Below, piece by piece: positions 36,535-45,368 of a stretch of 64,000 bases of DNA; the first letter of the stretch is position 1; every line of letters begins with the position of its first letter. Origin of the DNA: Candidatus Kuenenia stuttgartensis (lineage in GTDB: Bacteria; Planctomycetota; Planctomycetia; Isosphaerales; Isosphaeraceae); the NCBI GenBank assembly GCA_945865635.1, contig CAMBEP010000016.1, positions 1 to 64,000 of the forward strand. The letters run 5' to 3'. The notes beneath the pieces are model-generated. The model was not told the DNA's origin, made no database searches, and saw nothing but the letters and a program-made list of their open reading frames with translations. Made by a program: the position numbers and the translations under genes.

Positions 36535-37887
36535 TTACTCCAGCCCGAGTTCTGCCATGAGCCGGTAAAGTTTGGGCCTTGAAACACCAAGAGCGCGGGC
36601 AGCGGCGGCCTTGTTGTCGGGGAATTGTTTCAAGGCTTGTTCGACAGAAATTCGTCGGGTTTGGTCAAGAGCATCATTAAGTCGATCTCCGGGCGAAACT
36701 TTAGGCAATTGCATCCAGGCTCCGCCGTAGGCGCCCTGGATTGATGCAGGGATATCTTCGGGGCGGATCAATGGGCCTTGTGTTGAAAGCATGGCAAGTC
36801 GGATGACTCGTTCCAGGTCTCGCCAGTTGTCAGGCCAGTCAAACATTTGTAGCTGTATGATAGCCGAGGGGTGGAACCCGTCAATCCGTTTTGTTGTTTC
36901 GGTACGAATTCGTTCGAGCATGAACTGTGCGAGGATTGGAATTTCTGGAATGCGTTCGCGTAGTGGTTTAAGCGTTAATATAATGGTACTGGCTTTTGAT
37001 CGGAAAGCGGGTTTTAATAGATCCATGGAAGAATATGTAGTCAAGAGGCTGATGATTCGGACATTTTCTTCTGCCTGGCTGATCAAATCCTGAAAATCTG
37101 GTTCCAGAGCTGTTGCGTCTTCGATCAAGATTGTGGAATTGGCTGGAACCCGCCATTTAGGGATTGGTTTTTTTGTGGAATGAGATGTTTTGGACGAATC
37201 TTTCAAAAGAAAGTCGCGCATTAGAATTTCGGCTGGCAAACTTTTCGGATCAAGTGGAATCAATGGTGAGCGATGCGATGAATTGAATTGCCATTGACTG
37301 TGGATCAGTCTGGAGAGATTATGGCGGCCTGATCCTGATTCACCGATGATCATCAGATTGCATTTGGATTGAATTGCTGCATTGACTCTGCGTAGCAGTT
37401 GATCGTGATCCTGTCCAAACCCGCAAAGATTATCGAGGCCGAGTGGTTGTTGTGCAAGACGTCGCCGGAGAAGTTCATCCTGAAGTTTCAGGCCCCAGAA
37501 TCGGCTGGGATCGTCGTAGGTATTGGTGGAGAGAGGGTTGGCGATTTGAATTCTGCCGAGGATGGCGATTAGATTTGATTCGGAATCGGTAACAGGCCAG
37601 CATTGCAATTGAAACAGGTTGGAGGGATTTGTTGAGAGTGAAATGAGAGTTTCAGTCAAAGCGCCGATTAAAGCCGAGGCAGGCGGGGTGATTCCGAAAT
37701 CAGGATTTTTCCTTTTGATGTAGTCTTGTAAATCGTTTGCAGAATCATCGGGCGGATCAGGTTTGCCGCATAATTTTTCCAGACAGGGATTATGGTCGAC
37801 CATGTGGCCATGGGTGTCCCAAAGTGCATAGCCTTCGGCGGCATCCATCAGGAGAGTCGGTAGTGAGAGACGTGGGCGTCGTGGCAT
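36535..37887 (-). CDS. NtrC-type AAA+ regulator lacking the sigma-54 contact motif
   Basis: 450 residues. An N-terminal PAS-like sensor (about 10-115; YALWDTHGHMVDHNPCLEKL) precedes a degenerate AAA+ domain. Walker A is GESGSGRH (182-189), with Arg in place of the usual Lys. Walker B is ILIEDA (253-258) rather than the usual LFLDE. The GAFTGA loop that contacts sigma-54 is absent: the stretch between is short and rewritten. The C-terminal subdomain (LKPLRERIPEIPILAQF) and the Fis-type HTH (about 410-450, NKAAAARALGVSRPKLYRLM) are well kept. It probably binds DNA but should not activate sigma-54 polymerase in the usual way. Divergent from dgoK, which may be its target. Confidence 0.87.
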   Translation of the reverse strand: MPRRPRLSLPTLLMDAAEGYALWDTHGHMVDHNPCLEKLCGKPDPPDDSANDLQDYIKRKNPDFGITPPASALIGALTETLISLSTNPSNLFQLQCWPVTDSESNLIAILGRIQIANPLSTNTYDDPSRFWGLKLQDELLRRRLAQQPLGLDNLCGFGQDHDQLLRRVNAAIQSKCNLMIIGESGSGRHNLSRLIHSQWQFNSSHRSPLIPLDPKSLPAEILMRDFLLKDSSKTSHSTKKPIPKWRVPANSTILIEDATALEPDFQDLISQAEENVRIISLLTTYSSMDLLKPAFRSKASTIILTLKPLRERIPEIPILAQFMLERIRTETTKRIDGFHPSAIIQLQMFDWPDNWRDLERVIRLAMLSTQGPLIRPEDIPASIQGAYGGAWMQLPKVSPGDRLNDALDQTRRISVEQALKQFPDNKAAAARALGVSRPKLYRLMAELGLE

Positions 37888-38065
37888 TTTCTGTTTGCGA
37901 TCGATACCAGGCTGATCTGATTGTGGTTTGGCAGAATGATTTGATAATCATATCATAAAAAATGGCGAGTTGGGGTTTGTCAGCCGGTCTGGAAATTCTA
38001 TAGGATTGGTTTTCAGAAATTGAGCAACGGAAGGATCTCTCAAATCGCCAAGAGGTTGGATACGC

Positions 38066-39091
38066 ATGCAAACGAATTTATGGATTGCTTTGGATGGTGG
38101 TACGACAAACACTCGGGCAACGCTTCTCAGGGGTGACCGAGTAATCGATGTGGTTGCGGAATCGGTCGGAGTGCGTGACTCGGTGATGCATCAGCGATCG
38201 CCTGTGATGCATGCGGTTGGGCAATGTCTGAAGGTTTTGAAGGAGCGTCATGCGATTGTTGTGGATCAGGTAGGGGTCATTGCCTCGGGCATGTTGGGCT
38301 CGGATGCGGGTCTTGTCAATGTGCCGCACGTGATGGCACCAGCGACAGCCGGGCAGGTGGCAGCGGCGGCTTTTGAGTGGTTTGACGAGACGGTCTGGCC
38401 AAAGCCCATAAAGATTTTTCCAGGAGTTCGTACCGGCCCTGATCCAAGCCAGTGTGGCTTGATGGAGCAGGCATTGGCGGAAGACATTATGAGAGGCGAG
38501 GAAACCCAGGTTTGGGGCCTTTGGCAAATGTTGTCAAAGGATCGCCCGCAACTGGTTGTTCAGCCTTGGATACTGGTCTGGCCGGGTTCGCATACGAAGA
38601 TGATTTCAGTGGGTGCCGATGGGACGATTCTCGGGAGCTACACGACCCTTGCGGGCGAGCTTTTTGCTGCGATGAAAACAGCGACTTTGCTGCGAAGAAG
38701 TGTTCAGGATTCCAATGAAATGCAATATTCGGATGAAATTGTAGACTTGGCGGCCAAAGTGGTTTGGGAGCAGGGATTGTTAAGGGCCGCATTTTGGACA
38801 AGAGTGGCGGATGTCACAGGCAAACTTGATCAAAGCCAGCGGTCAGCCTGGCTATCAAGTGCGGTGATTGCGGCGGATGTCGATGCCCTGAGCAAACACG
38901 AATGGCTTAATCAAAAAACAGACGCATTGTTAATGATTGGCGGTGATAAGGTGCGGCAGTCGCTCTATGTGCGAATGCTGAAGAAGAGGTCTCATTGCAG
39001 GATAGAAGCACTGGATGCAAATTATTGCGAACATGCGGCGGCATTGGGTGCTGTCCATCTAGCAATGATCAGTAATCGAGAGGGCTGCTGA
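38066..39091 (+). CDS. dgoK: 2-dehydro-3-deoxygalactonokinase
   Basis: 341 residues; AGAGG upstream of the ATG. The N-terminal phosphate-binding loop IALDGGTTNTRATLL and the central WPGSHTKMISVGADGTI match the DgoK family of the ASKHA kinase fold. It phosphorylates 2-dehydro-3-deoxy-D-galactonate, the second step of the De Ley-Doudoroff galactonate pathway; the aldolase and dehydratase are not in this window. Its last 23 bases overlap the convergent repressor gene. The divergent NtrC-type gene 178 bases upstream is a candidate regulator. Confidence 0.88.
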   Translation: MQTNLWIALDGGTTNTRATLLRGDRVIDVVAESVGVRDSVMHQRSPVMHAVGQCLKVLKERHAIVVDQVGVIASGMLGSDAGLVNVPHVMAPATAGQVAAAAFEWFDETVWPKPIKIFPGVRTGPDPSQCGLMEQALAEDIMRGEETQVWGLWQMLSKDRPQLVVQPWILVWPGSHTKMISVGADGTILGSYTTLAGELFAAMKTATLLRRSVQDSNEMQYSDEIVDLAAKVVWEQGLLRAAFWTRVADVTGKLDQSQRSAWLSSAVIAADVDALSKHEWLNQKTDALLMIGGDKVRQSLYVRMLKKRSHCRIEALDANYCEHAAALGAVHLAMISNREGC

Positions 39092-39905
39092 TCACGATCA
39101 CTTCGCCAAGGATTCGGTCTGCGGATTCATCAAGAGTAAAGGGTATCATAGGGAATTCGCGGCCTGATTGTTCTGCTCTGAGGATCAGGAGGTCGCCAGA
39201 GTGTTCCAGCCGTCGGATCACGGTTTGGCTTTTCTGATCAAGACCGATCACGATTTTGCCGTTGAGATCTTTGGGATCGGTTTGTGAGAGATCGACCACC
39301 ACGATGCTCCGGCAGCTGATCACGGGAGACATGGCACTTGAGTTGACATTGACGCAGATGCTGTTGTCAGGTCGGGGAATCCAATCGGAGAGAGTCATGA
39401 ATTGGTCTCTCTGAGCGAATGGGGTGGACTGATAGCCAATAAGTTCATCCATCTCGATCAATGGAAGACTGATGAAGCTCTTGTCTACTTCGGCTCTCAG
39501 AAGCGAATTGAGGGCTTTGGAATTATTGTCACGAGATGAGAATTCGAGTTCCAGAGCGTCTACAGCTTGTCGGATGGTTTGAAGCGGCGAGAGCTCGAAG
39601 CTGGAACGCGGGTTGATTGGTTCGCGAAAAACGTGTCCTTCGCCTGTCAGCAACCAAGCAGGATTGATTCCCGTTTGATTGATAAAACTGAGCATGACCT
39701 CCGCAGGTACAGTCACCCCGGTTTCATAGTTGTACCATGTACGGGCTGGCAGATCGAGTCGGCGGGCCAGTTCTGGTCCACCGTGTTCGCCAAAAAGTTC
39801 AAGGCGTATTTGTCGTAAGCGCACAGAGATCTGTGCCTTGACATACGACTTTGAGTTGGAATTTCGTTTGCGTGCCACTTTTTTTGCCTGATTTATCCGC
39901 AACAT
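39069..39905 (-). CDS. XRE-family regulator with a catalytically dead S24-like domain
   Basis: 278 residues from the ATG at 39905; a TTG at 39959 is in frame but less likely. The N-terminal XRE HTH is at about 30-85 (ELARRLDLPARTWYNYETG). The C-terminal domain has the LexA/CI S24 fold with NGKIVIGLDQKS and VIRRL. In active enzymes the first motif is GDSMxP and the lysine sits in VKRL. Here the motif is SSAMSP with Ala (about residue 191) in the serine position, and VIRRL has Arg for the lysine. Self-cleavage should therefore be impossible. The domain could still dimerise. A near-perfect inverted repeat overlaps the start codon, suggesting autoregulation. Not accompanied by phage genes. Confidence 0.87.
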   Translation of the reverse strand: MLRINQAKKVARKRNSNSKSYVKAQISVRLRQIRLELFGEHGGPELARRLDLPARTWYNYETGVTVPAEVMLSFINQTGINPAWLLTGEGHVFREPINPRSSFELSPLQTIRQAVDALELEFSSRDNNSKALNSLLRAEVDKSFISLPLIEMDELIGYQSTPFAQRDQFMTLSDWIPRPDNSICVNVNSSAMSPVISCRSIVVVDLSQTDPKDLNGKIVIGLDQKSQTVIRRLEHSGDLLILRAEQSGREFPMIPFTLDESADRILGEVIVISSPLDY

Positions 39906-39919
39906 CCAAGGAATGTTGC
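39899..39919 (-). promoter_or_regulatory. Candidate operator of the XRE regulator
   Basis: The inverted repeat GCAACAT (39899-39905) and ATGTTGC (39913-39919) is separated by CCAAGGA, which itself extends the pairing to 9 bases per arm if one base is looped out. It overlaps the proposed start codon of the regulator gene, consistent with self-repression. Confidence 0.55.
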
Positions 39920-40361
39920 AAAACTCTGTGGGGGACGTGGAATCATCTGTGAATTGCAAGTCAGAGTCAACCGCTCTTAAAAGTCAATGACTATGCTAAT
40001 GCCTAAAAAAGCGATGTCCAGACTTCAGAATCCAGAGGTTCCAAGATTCAACATGCCTGTTGATCTTTTACTTCAAGCATGAACTTCTTGAAAAAATTCC
40101 ATCGATGCGGATTTCTGTAAATGATGCAAAAAAGCAACACGGCGCAGGGGCATTCTTAAATAAGCGGCCCCTTGTTTATTAGAATGTTCAAACTGTGTTG
40201 TATTGAGTGGAGGTTGAACGAAAAACGCCATACCCACTAGCCAATTTTAGAATCATAGGTCACAATGGATGGTCCGGTTCCTGTGCGGCTGGTTCGTCTG
40301 TATGCCTTCCGTATCACGGGTCGTGAGTAATCTATTTTGACAATGACAGGATCTCGGCCCC
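39920..40361 (+). other. 5' region of the ribosomal protein S1 gene
   Basis: About 440 bases between the divergent regulator and rpsA. It contains an imperfect hairpin, CATTCTTAAATAAG (40151-40164) with CTTGTTTATTAGAATG (40171-40186), around a GC-rich loop, and a 21-codon frame (listed separately). A long structured leader would fit feedback control of S1. Confidence 0.45.
40265..40330 (+). CDS. Possible leader peptide upstream of rpsA
   Basis: A 21-codon ATG frame, MDGPVPVRLVRLYAFRITGRE, ends 31 bases before the rpsA start. AGG lies 5 bases before its ATG. The peptide has five Arg. Reading it as a real gene is speculative: it may be a leader peptide or chance. Confidence 0.3.
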   Translation: MDGPVPVRLVRLYAFRITGRE

Positions 40362-41825
40362 ATGTCCGACTTCTCGAAGCAGCCCGGCTCACCTCCGATT
40401 TCGACGAAACCACGTGTATCTTCCGTTGAGAAGCCACGAGATGACGAGTCGACCCCAGCACCACGTTCTCAGCAATCGATTGACAATGCTCTGGATGAAG
40501 CGATTGATTCCAAAACCGCCGCGATGCGTAAGGTTGTGGATAAAGATCGGCCGTTGAAGCGGCAATTCGACGAGGACATTGAAGCTGAGTTGAACGAATT
40601 TCTGGATGCCTTTGACACAAAGGCACTTGAAGCCGTCTTGCCGGCTCCCAAGGGTGCGCCTCGTCCGAAGGCGGCCGTAGTGGCCGTGAGTGCAACCGGT
40701 TCGGATGAGGGCTCGAAGCCTGTTCAGAAGGGTAAGACCGGCAAGATCGTGAAGATCACGAAAGACTGGGTTTTTCTTGAGATGGGTGGCAAATCGGAAG
40801 GATGCATTCCGATTCAGCAGTTTGAGGGTAAAGAGATTCAGGTGGGCGACGAGATTCCGATCACGATTGAGCGATTCGACGTGAGCGAAGGGCTGCTGAT
40901 TGTGTCGCTTCGTGGTGCCGCGATCAATGCTGCCTGGGACACGATCAAGACGGGCCAGGTTGTGGAAGCCGTGGTGGAGAAGACCAATAAAGGTGGTCTT
41001 GAGGTCACGATCAACCAGTTGCGTGGATTTATGCCAGTCAGTCAGATTGAGCTTGGCCGAGTGGAAGACACGACAGTTTATCTAGGCCAGAAGTTCAAGG
41101 TGATGGTGACAGAGGTCAATGCCAGGATTAAGAATCTGGTTGTAAGTCGTCGCGATTATTTGGAGCAAGAGCGCGAGCAGATGCGTGAAAAGACGCTTGC
41201 CGAATTGGCAGAAGGGCAGACCCGAGAAGGAGTTGTGCGGAATATTCGCGATTTTGGTGCGTTTGTCGACTTGGGCGGTGTGGACGGTCTGCTGCACATT
41301 GGTGATCTTTCTTGGAGCCGTGTGCAGAAGGTTGACGACATTGTGAAGCTGGGCGACCATGTCTCCGTCAAGGTTTTGAAGATGGATCCTGACAAGAAGC
41401 GGATCAGTCTTGGCCTGAAGCAGCTAGTGAAGTCGCCGTGGGAGAAAATTGCCGACGAATTCAAAATCGGTTCGATTGTGGCTGGTAAAGTGGTCAGAAT
41501 TACTGACTTCGGCGCATTCGTGGAACTTGCAGACGGAGTTGAAGGCCTGCTTCATGTCAGCGAACTGTCGCCGAATCGCGTGAGGCGCATTTCTGACATC
41601 GTCAAGACTGGGCAGGATGTGGAGGTTCAGATCCTTTCCATCGACCCTGATCAGCAACGGGTGAGTCTTTCCATGAAGGCTGTGATCGTGGCTCGTGAAG
41701 AAGAGGCCTTGGATGCCGCCGATGCGGCTTTGGCTCTGGAACCTGCCAAGGCCAAGCCAGAGCGCAAAGTGCCTTTAAAGGGTGGCTTGGGCGATGGCAG
41801 CCAGAACCTGTTCAAGCTCAACTGA
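40362..41825 (+). CDS. rpsA: Ribosomal protein S1 (four S1 domains)
   Basis: 487 residues. After an acidic, low-complexity N-terminus of about 120 residues there are four S1 RNA-binding domains: about 122-190, 205-270, 286-356 and 372-441. The last two carry the textbook GAFVDLGG-VDGLLHI and GAFVELADGVEGLLHVSEL signatures. E. coli S1 has six domains; four-domain forms are usual in other phyla. It holds mRNA at the ribosome platform and helps translation of leaders with weak Shine-Dalgarno sites, which are common in this window. A terminator follows. Confidence 0.92.
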   Translation: MSDFSKQPGSPPISTKPRVSSVEKPRDDESTPAPRSQQSIDNALDEAIDSKTAAMRKVVDKDRPLKRQFDEDIEAELNEFLDAFDTKALEAVLPAPKGAPRPKAAVVAVSATGSDEGSKPVQKGKTGKIVKITKDWVFLEMGGKSEGCIPIQQFEGKEIQVGDEIPITIERFDVSEGLLIVSLRGAAINAAWDTIKTGQVVEAVVEKTNKGGLEVTINQLRGFMPVSQIELGRVEDTTVYLGQKFKVMVTEVNARIKNLVVSRRDYLEQEREQMREKTLAELAEGQTREGVVRNIRDFGAFVDLGGVDGLLHIGDLSWSRVQKVDDIVKLGDHVSVKVLKMDPDKKRISLGLKQLVKSPWEKIADEFKIGSIVAGKVVRITDFGAFVELADGVEGLLHVSELSPNRVRRISDIVKTGQDVEVQILSIDPDQQRVSLSMKAVIVAREEEALDAADAALALEPAKAKPERKVPLKGGLGDGSQNLFKLN

Positions 41826-41862
41826 GTGCGAAGCCCTTTTACGACTTGCAGGCGAAAAAAAA

Positions 41863-41892
41863 AGCCGGCCCGTTTTCGGGGCCGGCTCTTTG
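41863..41892 (+). terminator. Intrinsic terminator after rpsA
   Basis: AGCCGGCCC (41863-41871) pairs with GGGCCGGCT (41878-41886), followed by CTTTGCGTTT and preceded by nine A residues, so it may also serve the convergent gene. Confidence 0.85.
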
Positions 41893-41921
41893 CGTTTAAG
41901 AATGCAATGAATATTAAAGTG

Positions 41922-43496
41922 TTACAGCTTTGGGTTGGTCTTTTTGAGATAGGCCGCAACATTCCAGATCCCGAAGGTCGAATTGATCTTCTTGTTTGAT
42001 GGGAACTGTCGGCCCATGACAACCAGGTTGCCCGACGGGGTATGCGTGAACTTCGCAGGTGAAGGCACGGGGGTGCTGGGCGCGTTGGGTGGGGTGACCA
42101 CACCTTTCGTGACTTCCGTTTTGAAGGCATAAAAGGCTTGAGTCGGGCTCGCGGGCGAAACCAGCGAATTGTCGACGGTACCTTCCACTTTGGCCTGAAT
42201 CCGACCGCCACCGAGTTTGATGGCGTCAGGGGAATCGTATTGGCCGTTATATGGTTCCGTAGACGCGACAAACAGAGAGTCGATGATGTTCCCAGCGATC
42301 AAGGCTTTTATCGAACCACCCAAATCCGCCACAGTATTGGTGGCAGGCGACTGGGATCGGAATTCCGTGTTGAGATCCTGATTCAAGCCGGAAAGAATGG
42401 TGCTGTCCACAACATCACCACCGGATCGGAAATATCCAAGTTGACGGCTCACCTTGACATCGGAGTTCACGGCACCGCGATTGGCTTCCAATCGACTCAT
42501 GGTGTGGGTATGAATTGTGACGTTATCCATACCAAGCCCGAACTTGCCGTATCGGATCCCTTCGGTGCTAAGAGCAAGGATGTTGTGCGTTTCTCCACCA
42601 ATGCTGATATTTCGGATCAATGTGGCGGACTGGATCCCCAGATTGGTGGCCCCATTGCGAACCACAACATCTCCGATGGCGCCACTGATTTGAGTTTGAA
42701 TTGCCTGGCCAAGGTATTCGCCGGACGACCGGATGACGGTGCCACCGCCTCCGATATAACCAGACGAGGCTTGAGTGGCGGTTCCATCCACTTCGTTGGC
42801 CTGGAAGACATTTAGGCGTCCGACCACTTCGAGCTGGATCGAATCATTGATGGGTGGAGTTGTGGACGTACCTGCGGCTTTGGAATTGCTCACAAATTTA
42901 TCCACAAAAACACCCGTTCCTAGATAGGAAGGGATGCCGAGCTGGATCACAGCTTTATCTGCAAAGCTGTTGGACGAAGGGGCTGGAATGCCTCCGCCTG
43001 GGCTGGCGGTCATATCCACCCCTCCGAAGTTGAGGGTGTTTACCCCATTGTTCAGGCTCAGTGTGGCTGTGATGGCCGCAGTTTGATTTGCTTGGGTGAT
43101 TCCGAGCCAGAAGTCTGAGATATCCACCCCAAAAAGCCCGTTATTGGAATTTGAGGTCAATGAGTTTCCACCAAACTGGCTCATGTTCTGAAAGAAGACT
43201 TTGCCATCGCCGCCACTGGCAGCCTTGACCTCGCCTACAAGCCGGCTTGAAAGTGGCGCTGTGCCAGCAATTTCAATTGACTGGATGAGTGCAGGCGCAC
43301 CCAGGGGGACGGGATTTCCACTGGCGTCAGGCTGGTTGATCACGCGCAGTGAGCCGGGGCCAATCAGCCTGAGGAACCACTTGTCACCGTCTATGTCAAC
43401 ACCCTGAACAACTTGCGCCAAGACCTTCCGGTCTTCCAGGATGTCCATCCCGACGCCCGCATGGTATTGGGTATTCCGATGCTTTACGCGACTCAT
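41922..43496 (-). CDS. Secreted planctomycete repeat-type protein with LEDR motif
   Basis: 524 residues, with a strong AAGGAG 9 bases before the ATG. No classical signal peptide is visible. The N-terminus carries MDILEDRKVLA near residue 17, a variant of the LExR-xVPA element that planctomycete surface proteins carry near their start. The body is rich in Gly, Asn, Ser and Thr with repeating short strands (for example IGDVVVRNGATNLGIQSATL, IRNISIGGETHN), suggesting a beta-helix. Function unknown; a cell-surface role is likely. A divergent HTH gene lies upstream. Confidence 0.8.
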   Translation of the reverse strand: MSRVKHRNTQYHAGVGMDILEDRKVLAQVVQGVDIDGDKWFLRLIGPGSLRVINQPDASGNPVPLGAPALIQSIEIAGTAPLSSRLVGEVKAASGGDGKVFFQNMSQFGGNSLTSNSNNGLFGVDISDFWLGITQANQTAAITATLSLNNGVNTLNFGGVDMTASPGGGIPAPSSNSFADKAVIQLGIPSYLGTGVFVDKFVSNSKAAGTSTTPPINDSIQLEVVGRLNVFQANEVDGTATQASSGYIGGGGTVIRSSGEYLGQAIQTQISGAIGDVVVRNGATNLGIQSATLIRNISIGGETHNILALSTEGIRYGKFGLGMDNVTIHTHTMSRLEANRGAVNSDVKVSRQLGYFRSGGDVVDSTILSGLNQDLNTEFRSQSPATNTVADLGGSIKALIAGNIIDSLFVASTEPYNGQYDSPDAIKLGGGRIQAKVEGTVDNSLVSPASPTQAFYAFKTEVTKGVVTPPNAPSTPVPSPAKFTHTPSGNLVVMGRQFPSNKKINSTFGIWNVAAYLKKTNPKL

Positions 43497-43671
43497 AGTC
43501 CCTGACTCCTTGTGTGTGCCGGTCAGACGCTGCCTCGTTGCCGCTTTGTCCGGCGACCGTCATCACGCTCGTTCAAAAATCGCACAGACAGACTCAAAGA
43601 AATCCCACCTTTTTTCCTCACTTGTTCCGAAACTCGCAATTTAATGCTAGAATCAGAACTGCAAGACCTTA

Positions 43672-43692
43672 TTTCGGGACTAAATCCCGAAA
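43672..43692. promoter_or_regulatory. Perfect palindrome in the divergent intergenic region
   Basis: TTTCGGGA (43672-43679) and TCCCGAAA (43685-43692) around CTAAA. It lies between divergently transcribed genes in a 365-base region with no other gene, and may be an operator for the HTH protein downstream. No T tract follows, so a terminator is less likely. Confidence 0.45.
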
Positions 43693-43861
43693 GTGTTTCT
43701 GGTGGATCGCGTTATTTGAAACAGACCGGATGAACGCGACAATCCTCACACCCTGCAGAATCGTCATCCTGCATAGGTCAGCATGAGATTTTTGTTCGGC
43801 GAATGCTCAGATTCGTTTGGCACCGAACTTTGGCCCCTGGAAAATTGCGAGCACTGAACCG

Positions 43862-44233
43862 ATGGAGAAGCCGAAACGCAATGGGTACTTTCCGATGAGT
43901 CCGGAGCGGCTTTCCCGACTGCATCGGCTGGCGTCAGTGCTGGCAAACGGGCCTGTAGATAAAGCTTCGCTTTTGGAAAGGTTAAGTATTGGTGTCCGAA
44001 CTTTTTATCGGGACCTGGAGACTCTCAGCTCGTTTGGGATGCCCGCGATTCGGACCCCAGCAGGCTATCAACTCACAGTGGCGGAATCAGAGATCGAGCA
44101 AAAATTACCGTTCCCGGATCCGCTTCTGAATTTTGCCGAAGCTCGCCAACTGGCCGTCAGTCAGGAGCCAGCGGCCAGACCGATTGCGGAACAGTTTGGT
44201 ATTGTTGTTCCGCAGTTCAAGGCCTCGACCTGA
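43862..44233 (+). CDS. Small HTH protein (HTH_11/DeoR-like) without WYL domain
   Basis: 123 residues from the ATG at 43862. Residues about 10-75 form a winged helix of the HTH_11 type (SRLHRLASVLANGPVDKASL, then LERLSIGVRTFYRDLETLSSFG and a wing GYQLTVAE). This domain usually sits at the front of WYL-domain regulators of about 320 residues. Here only about 45 residues follow and no WYL domain is present. A shortened but intact regulator or a truncated gene are both possible; codons look normal to the end. Convergent with the ABC permease gene, 17 bases away. Confidence 0.75.
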   Translation: MEKPKRNGYFPMSPERLSRLHRLASVLANGPVDKASLLERLSIGVRTFYRDLETLSSFGMPAIRTPAGYQLTVAESEIEQKLPFPDPLLNFAEARQLAVSQEPAARPIAEQFGIVVPQFKAST

Positions 44234-44250
44234 AAAACGGAGCAGAACGC

Positions 44251-45297
44251 TCAATCCCAGCGGAATATTTTCAGGGCGAGTGTGAAAGTGATCACGGCCC
44301 AGGCGACCAGAACTCCGATTGGGGTCATGATGGCTGCCAGGCCGGCACCTTCCAGAATCACAGCCCGAAGAGCGTTCAGAAGTTGTGTCAGGGGAAGGAT
44401 TTGAATGAAGGGTTGAATGGCGTCGGGATAGACATCGGGCGAGAAGAAGATGCCGCCAAAAAGCCACATTGGGAACATGATCAGATTCATGAGCCCACTG
44501 ACGGCTTCGGTTGTGCGGGCCCGGCTTGCGACCAGGAGTCCAAGGCCAGCGAATGCCGATGCTCCAATGACTTCAACGATCAACAATGTCAGCCAATTCC
44601 CGCGCATGGGCATTCCGAAGGCGAAAATACCCAGGCTCATCAGCACAATGATATCGGGGATGAGATAAGTTAAGCGAGATGCCAGAATGGCTCCGAGAAA
44701 TGAGATTCTGGGCATGGGTGTGGCCTTGAATCGTTTGAGCAGCTTGCCGATACGGCAATTTACGAGGAAAAACCCTACGCCCCATAAGCCTCCGCCCATT
44801 GCGTTCATGCCGAGCAGGCCTGGGATGAGGAAGTCGATATAGCGAGAGCCTGGTTCGGTTACGGGCTGATCATGAGCGGAGAGGACATCTTTTCGGCCGA
44901 ATGCTCGCTGCAAAGTGTCGTCCAATGAAGATCTTGTAGCGATTGCTTCGGGCCTTGTCGGATCAAAGTGATAATCGATATCCGATTGGCTGGCCCCCGC
45001 CACCACGACCAAAGGAGTCTTGCCGGCTTTAAGTCGGGCCAAAGCCGTGGCTTGATCGGATTGCTTGATCTTAAACTTTTTTGGCTGGCTTTTGATGACG
45101 CTGGCAACTTTGCTTTCCGAACTGGTTTGGACCAGGTCGAGCAGCATCGGGCGCTCGCCACCCCCGCGAAAGGCAAGGCCGAGAATGACGGCCAGAAGGA
45201 GCGGGAAACCGTAGACCCAGAAGAGTCTTGATGGTTGACGGTAAAACTCTCGTATACGGGCTTTATAGAGTTCAACGAATGGATTGTAGGATTTCAT
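44251..45297 (-). CDS. ABC-2 type exporter permease
   Basis: 348 residues from the ATG at 45297. One helix near the N-terminus (WVYGFPLLLAVILGLAF) is followed by a periplasmic domain of about 130 residues, then five helices ending in TFTLALKIFRWD. This is the ABC-2 permease layout of multidrug or polyketide exporters (DrrB/NatB type). The partner ATPase gene is immediately upstream, 71 bases away, so the two form an operon. The substrate is not readable. Confidence 0.9.
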   Translation of the reverse strand: MKSYNPFVELYKARIREFYRQPSRLFWVYGFPLLLAVILGLAFRGGGERPMLLDLVQTSSESKVASVIKSQPKKFKIKQSDQATALARLKAGKTPLVVVAGASQSDIDYHFDPTRPEAIATRSSLDDTLQRAFGRKDVLSAHDQPVTEPGSRYIDFLIPGLLGMNAMGGGLWGVGFFLVNCRIGKLLKRFKATPMPRISFLGAILASRLTYLIPDIIVLMSLGIFAFGMPMRGNWLTLLIVEVIGASAFAGLGLLVASRARTTEAVSGLMNLIMFPMWLFGGIFFSPDVYPDAIQPFIQILPLTQLLNALRAVILEGAGLAAIMTPIGVLVAWAVITFTLALKIFRWD

Positions 45298-45368
45298 GGG
45301 GCTTGATGATCCGTGGTAATTGATGGTTTGGGATGTCAAGTGTTCTGGTGGAACAACGGACCAGTTTC

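Noticed and set aside
39069-39959. Prophage repressor marking a prophage
   Set aside because: No integrase, structural or other phage genes lie nearby; neighbours are dgoK and rpsA.
42138-42815. 225-codon plus frame
   Set aside because: Antisense to the LEDR-motif secreted protein and without a ribosome binding site or domain.
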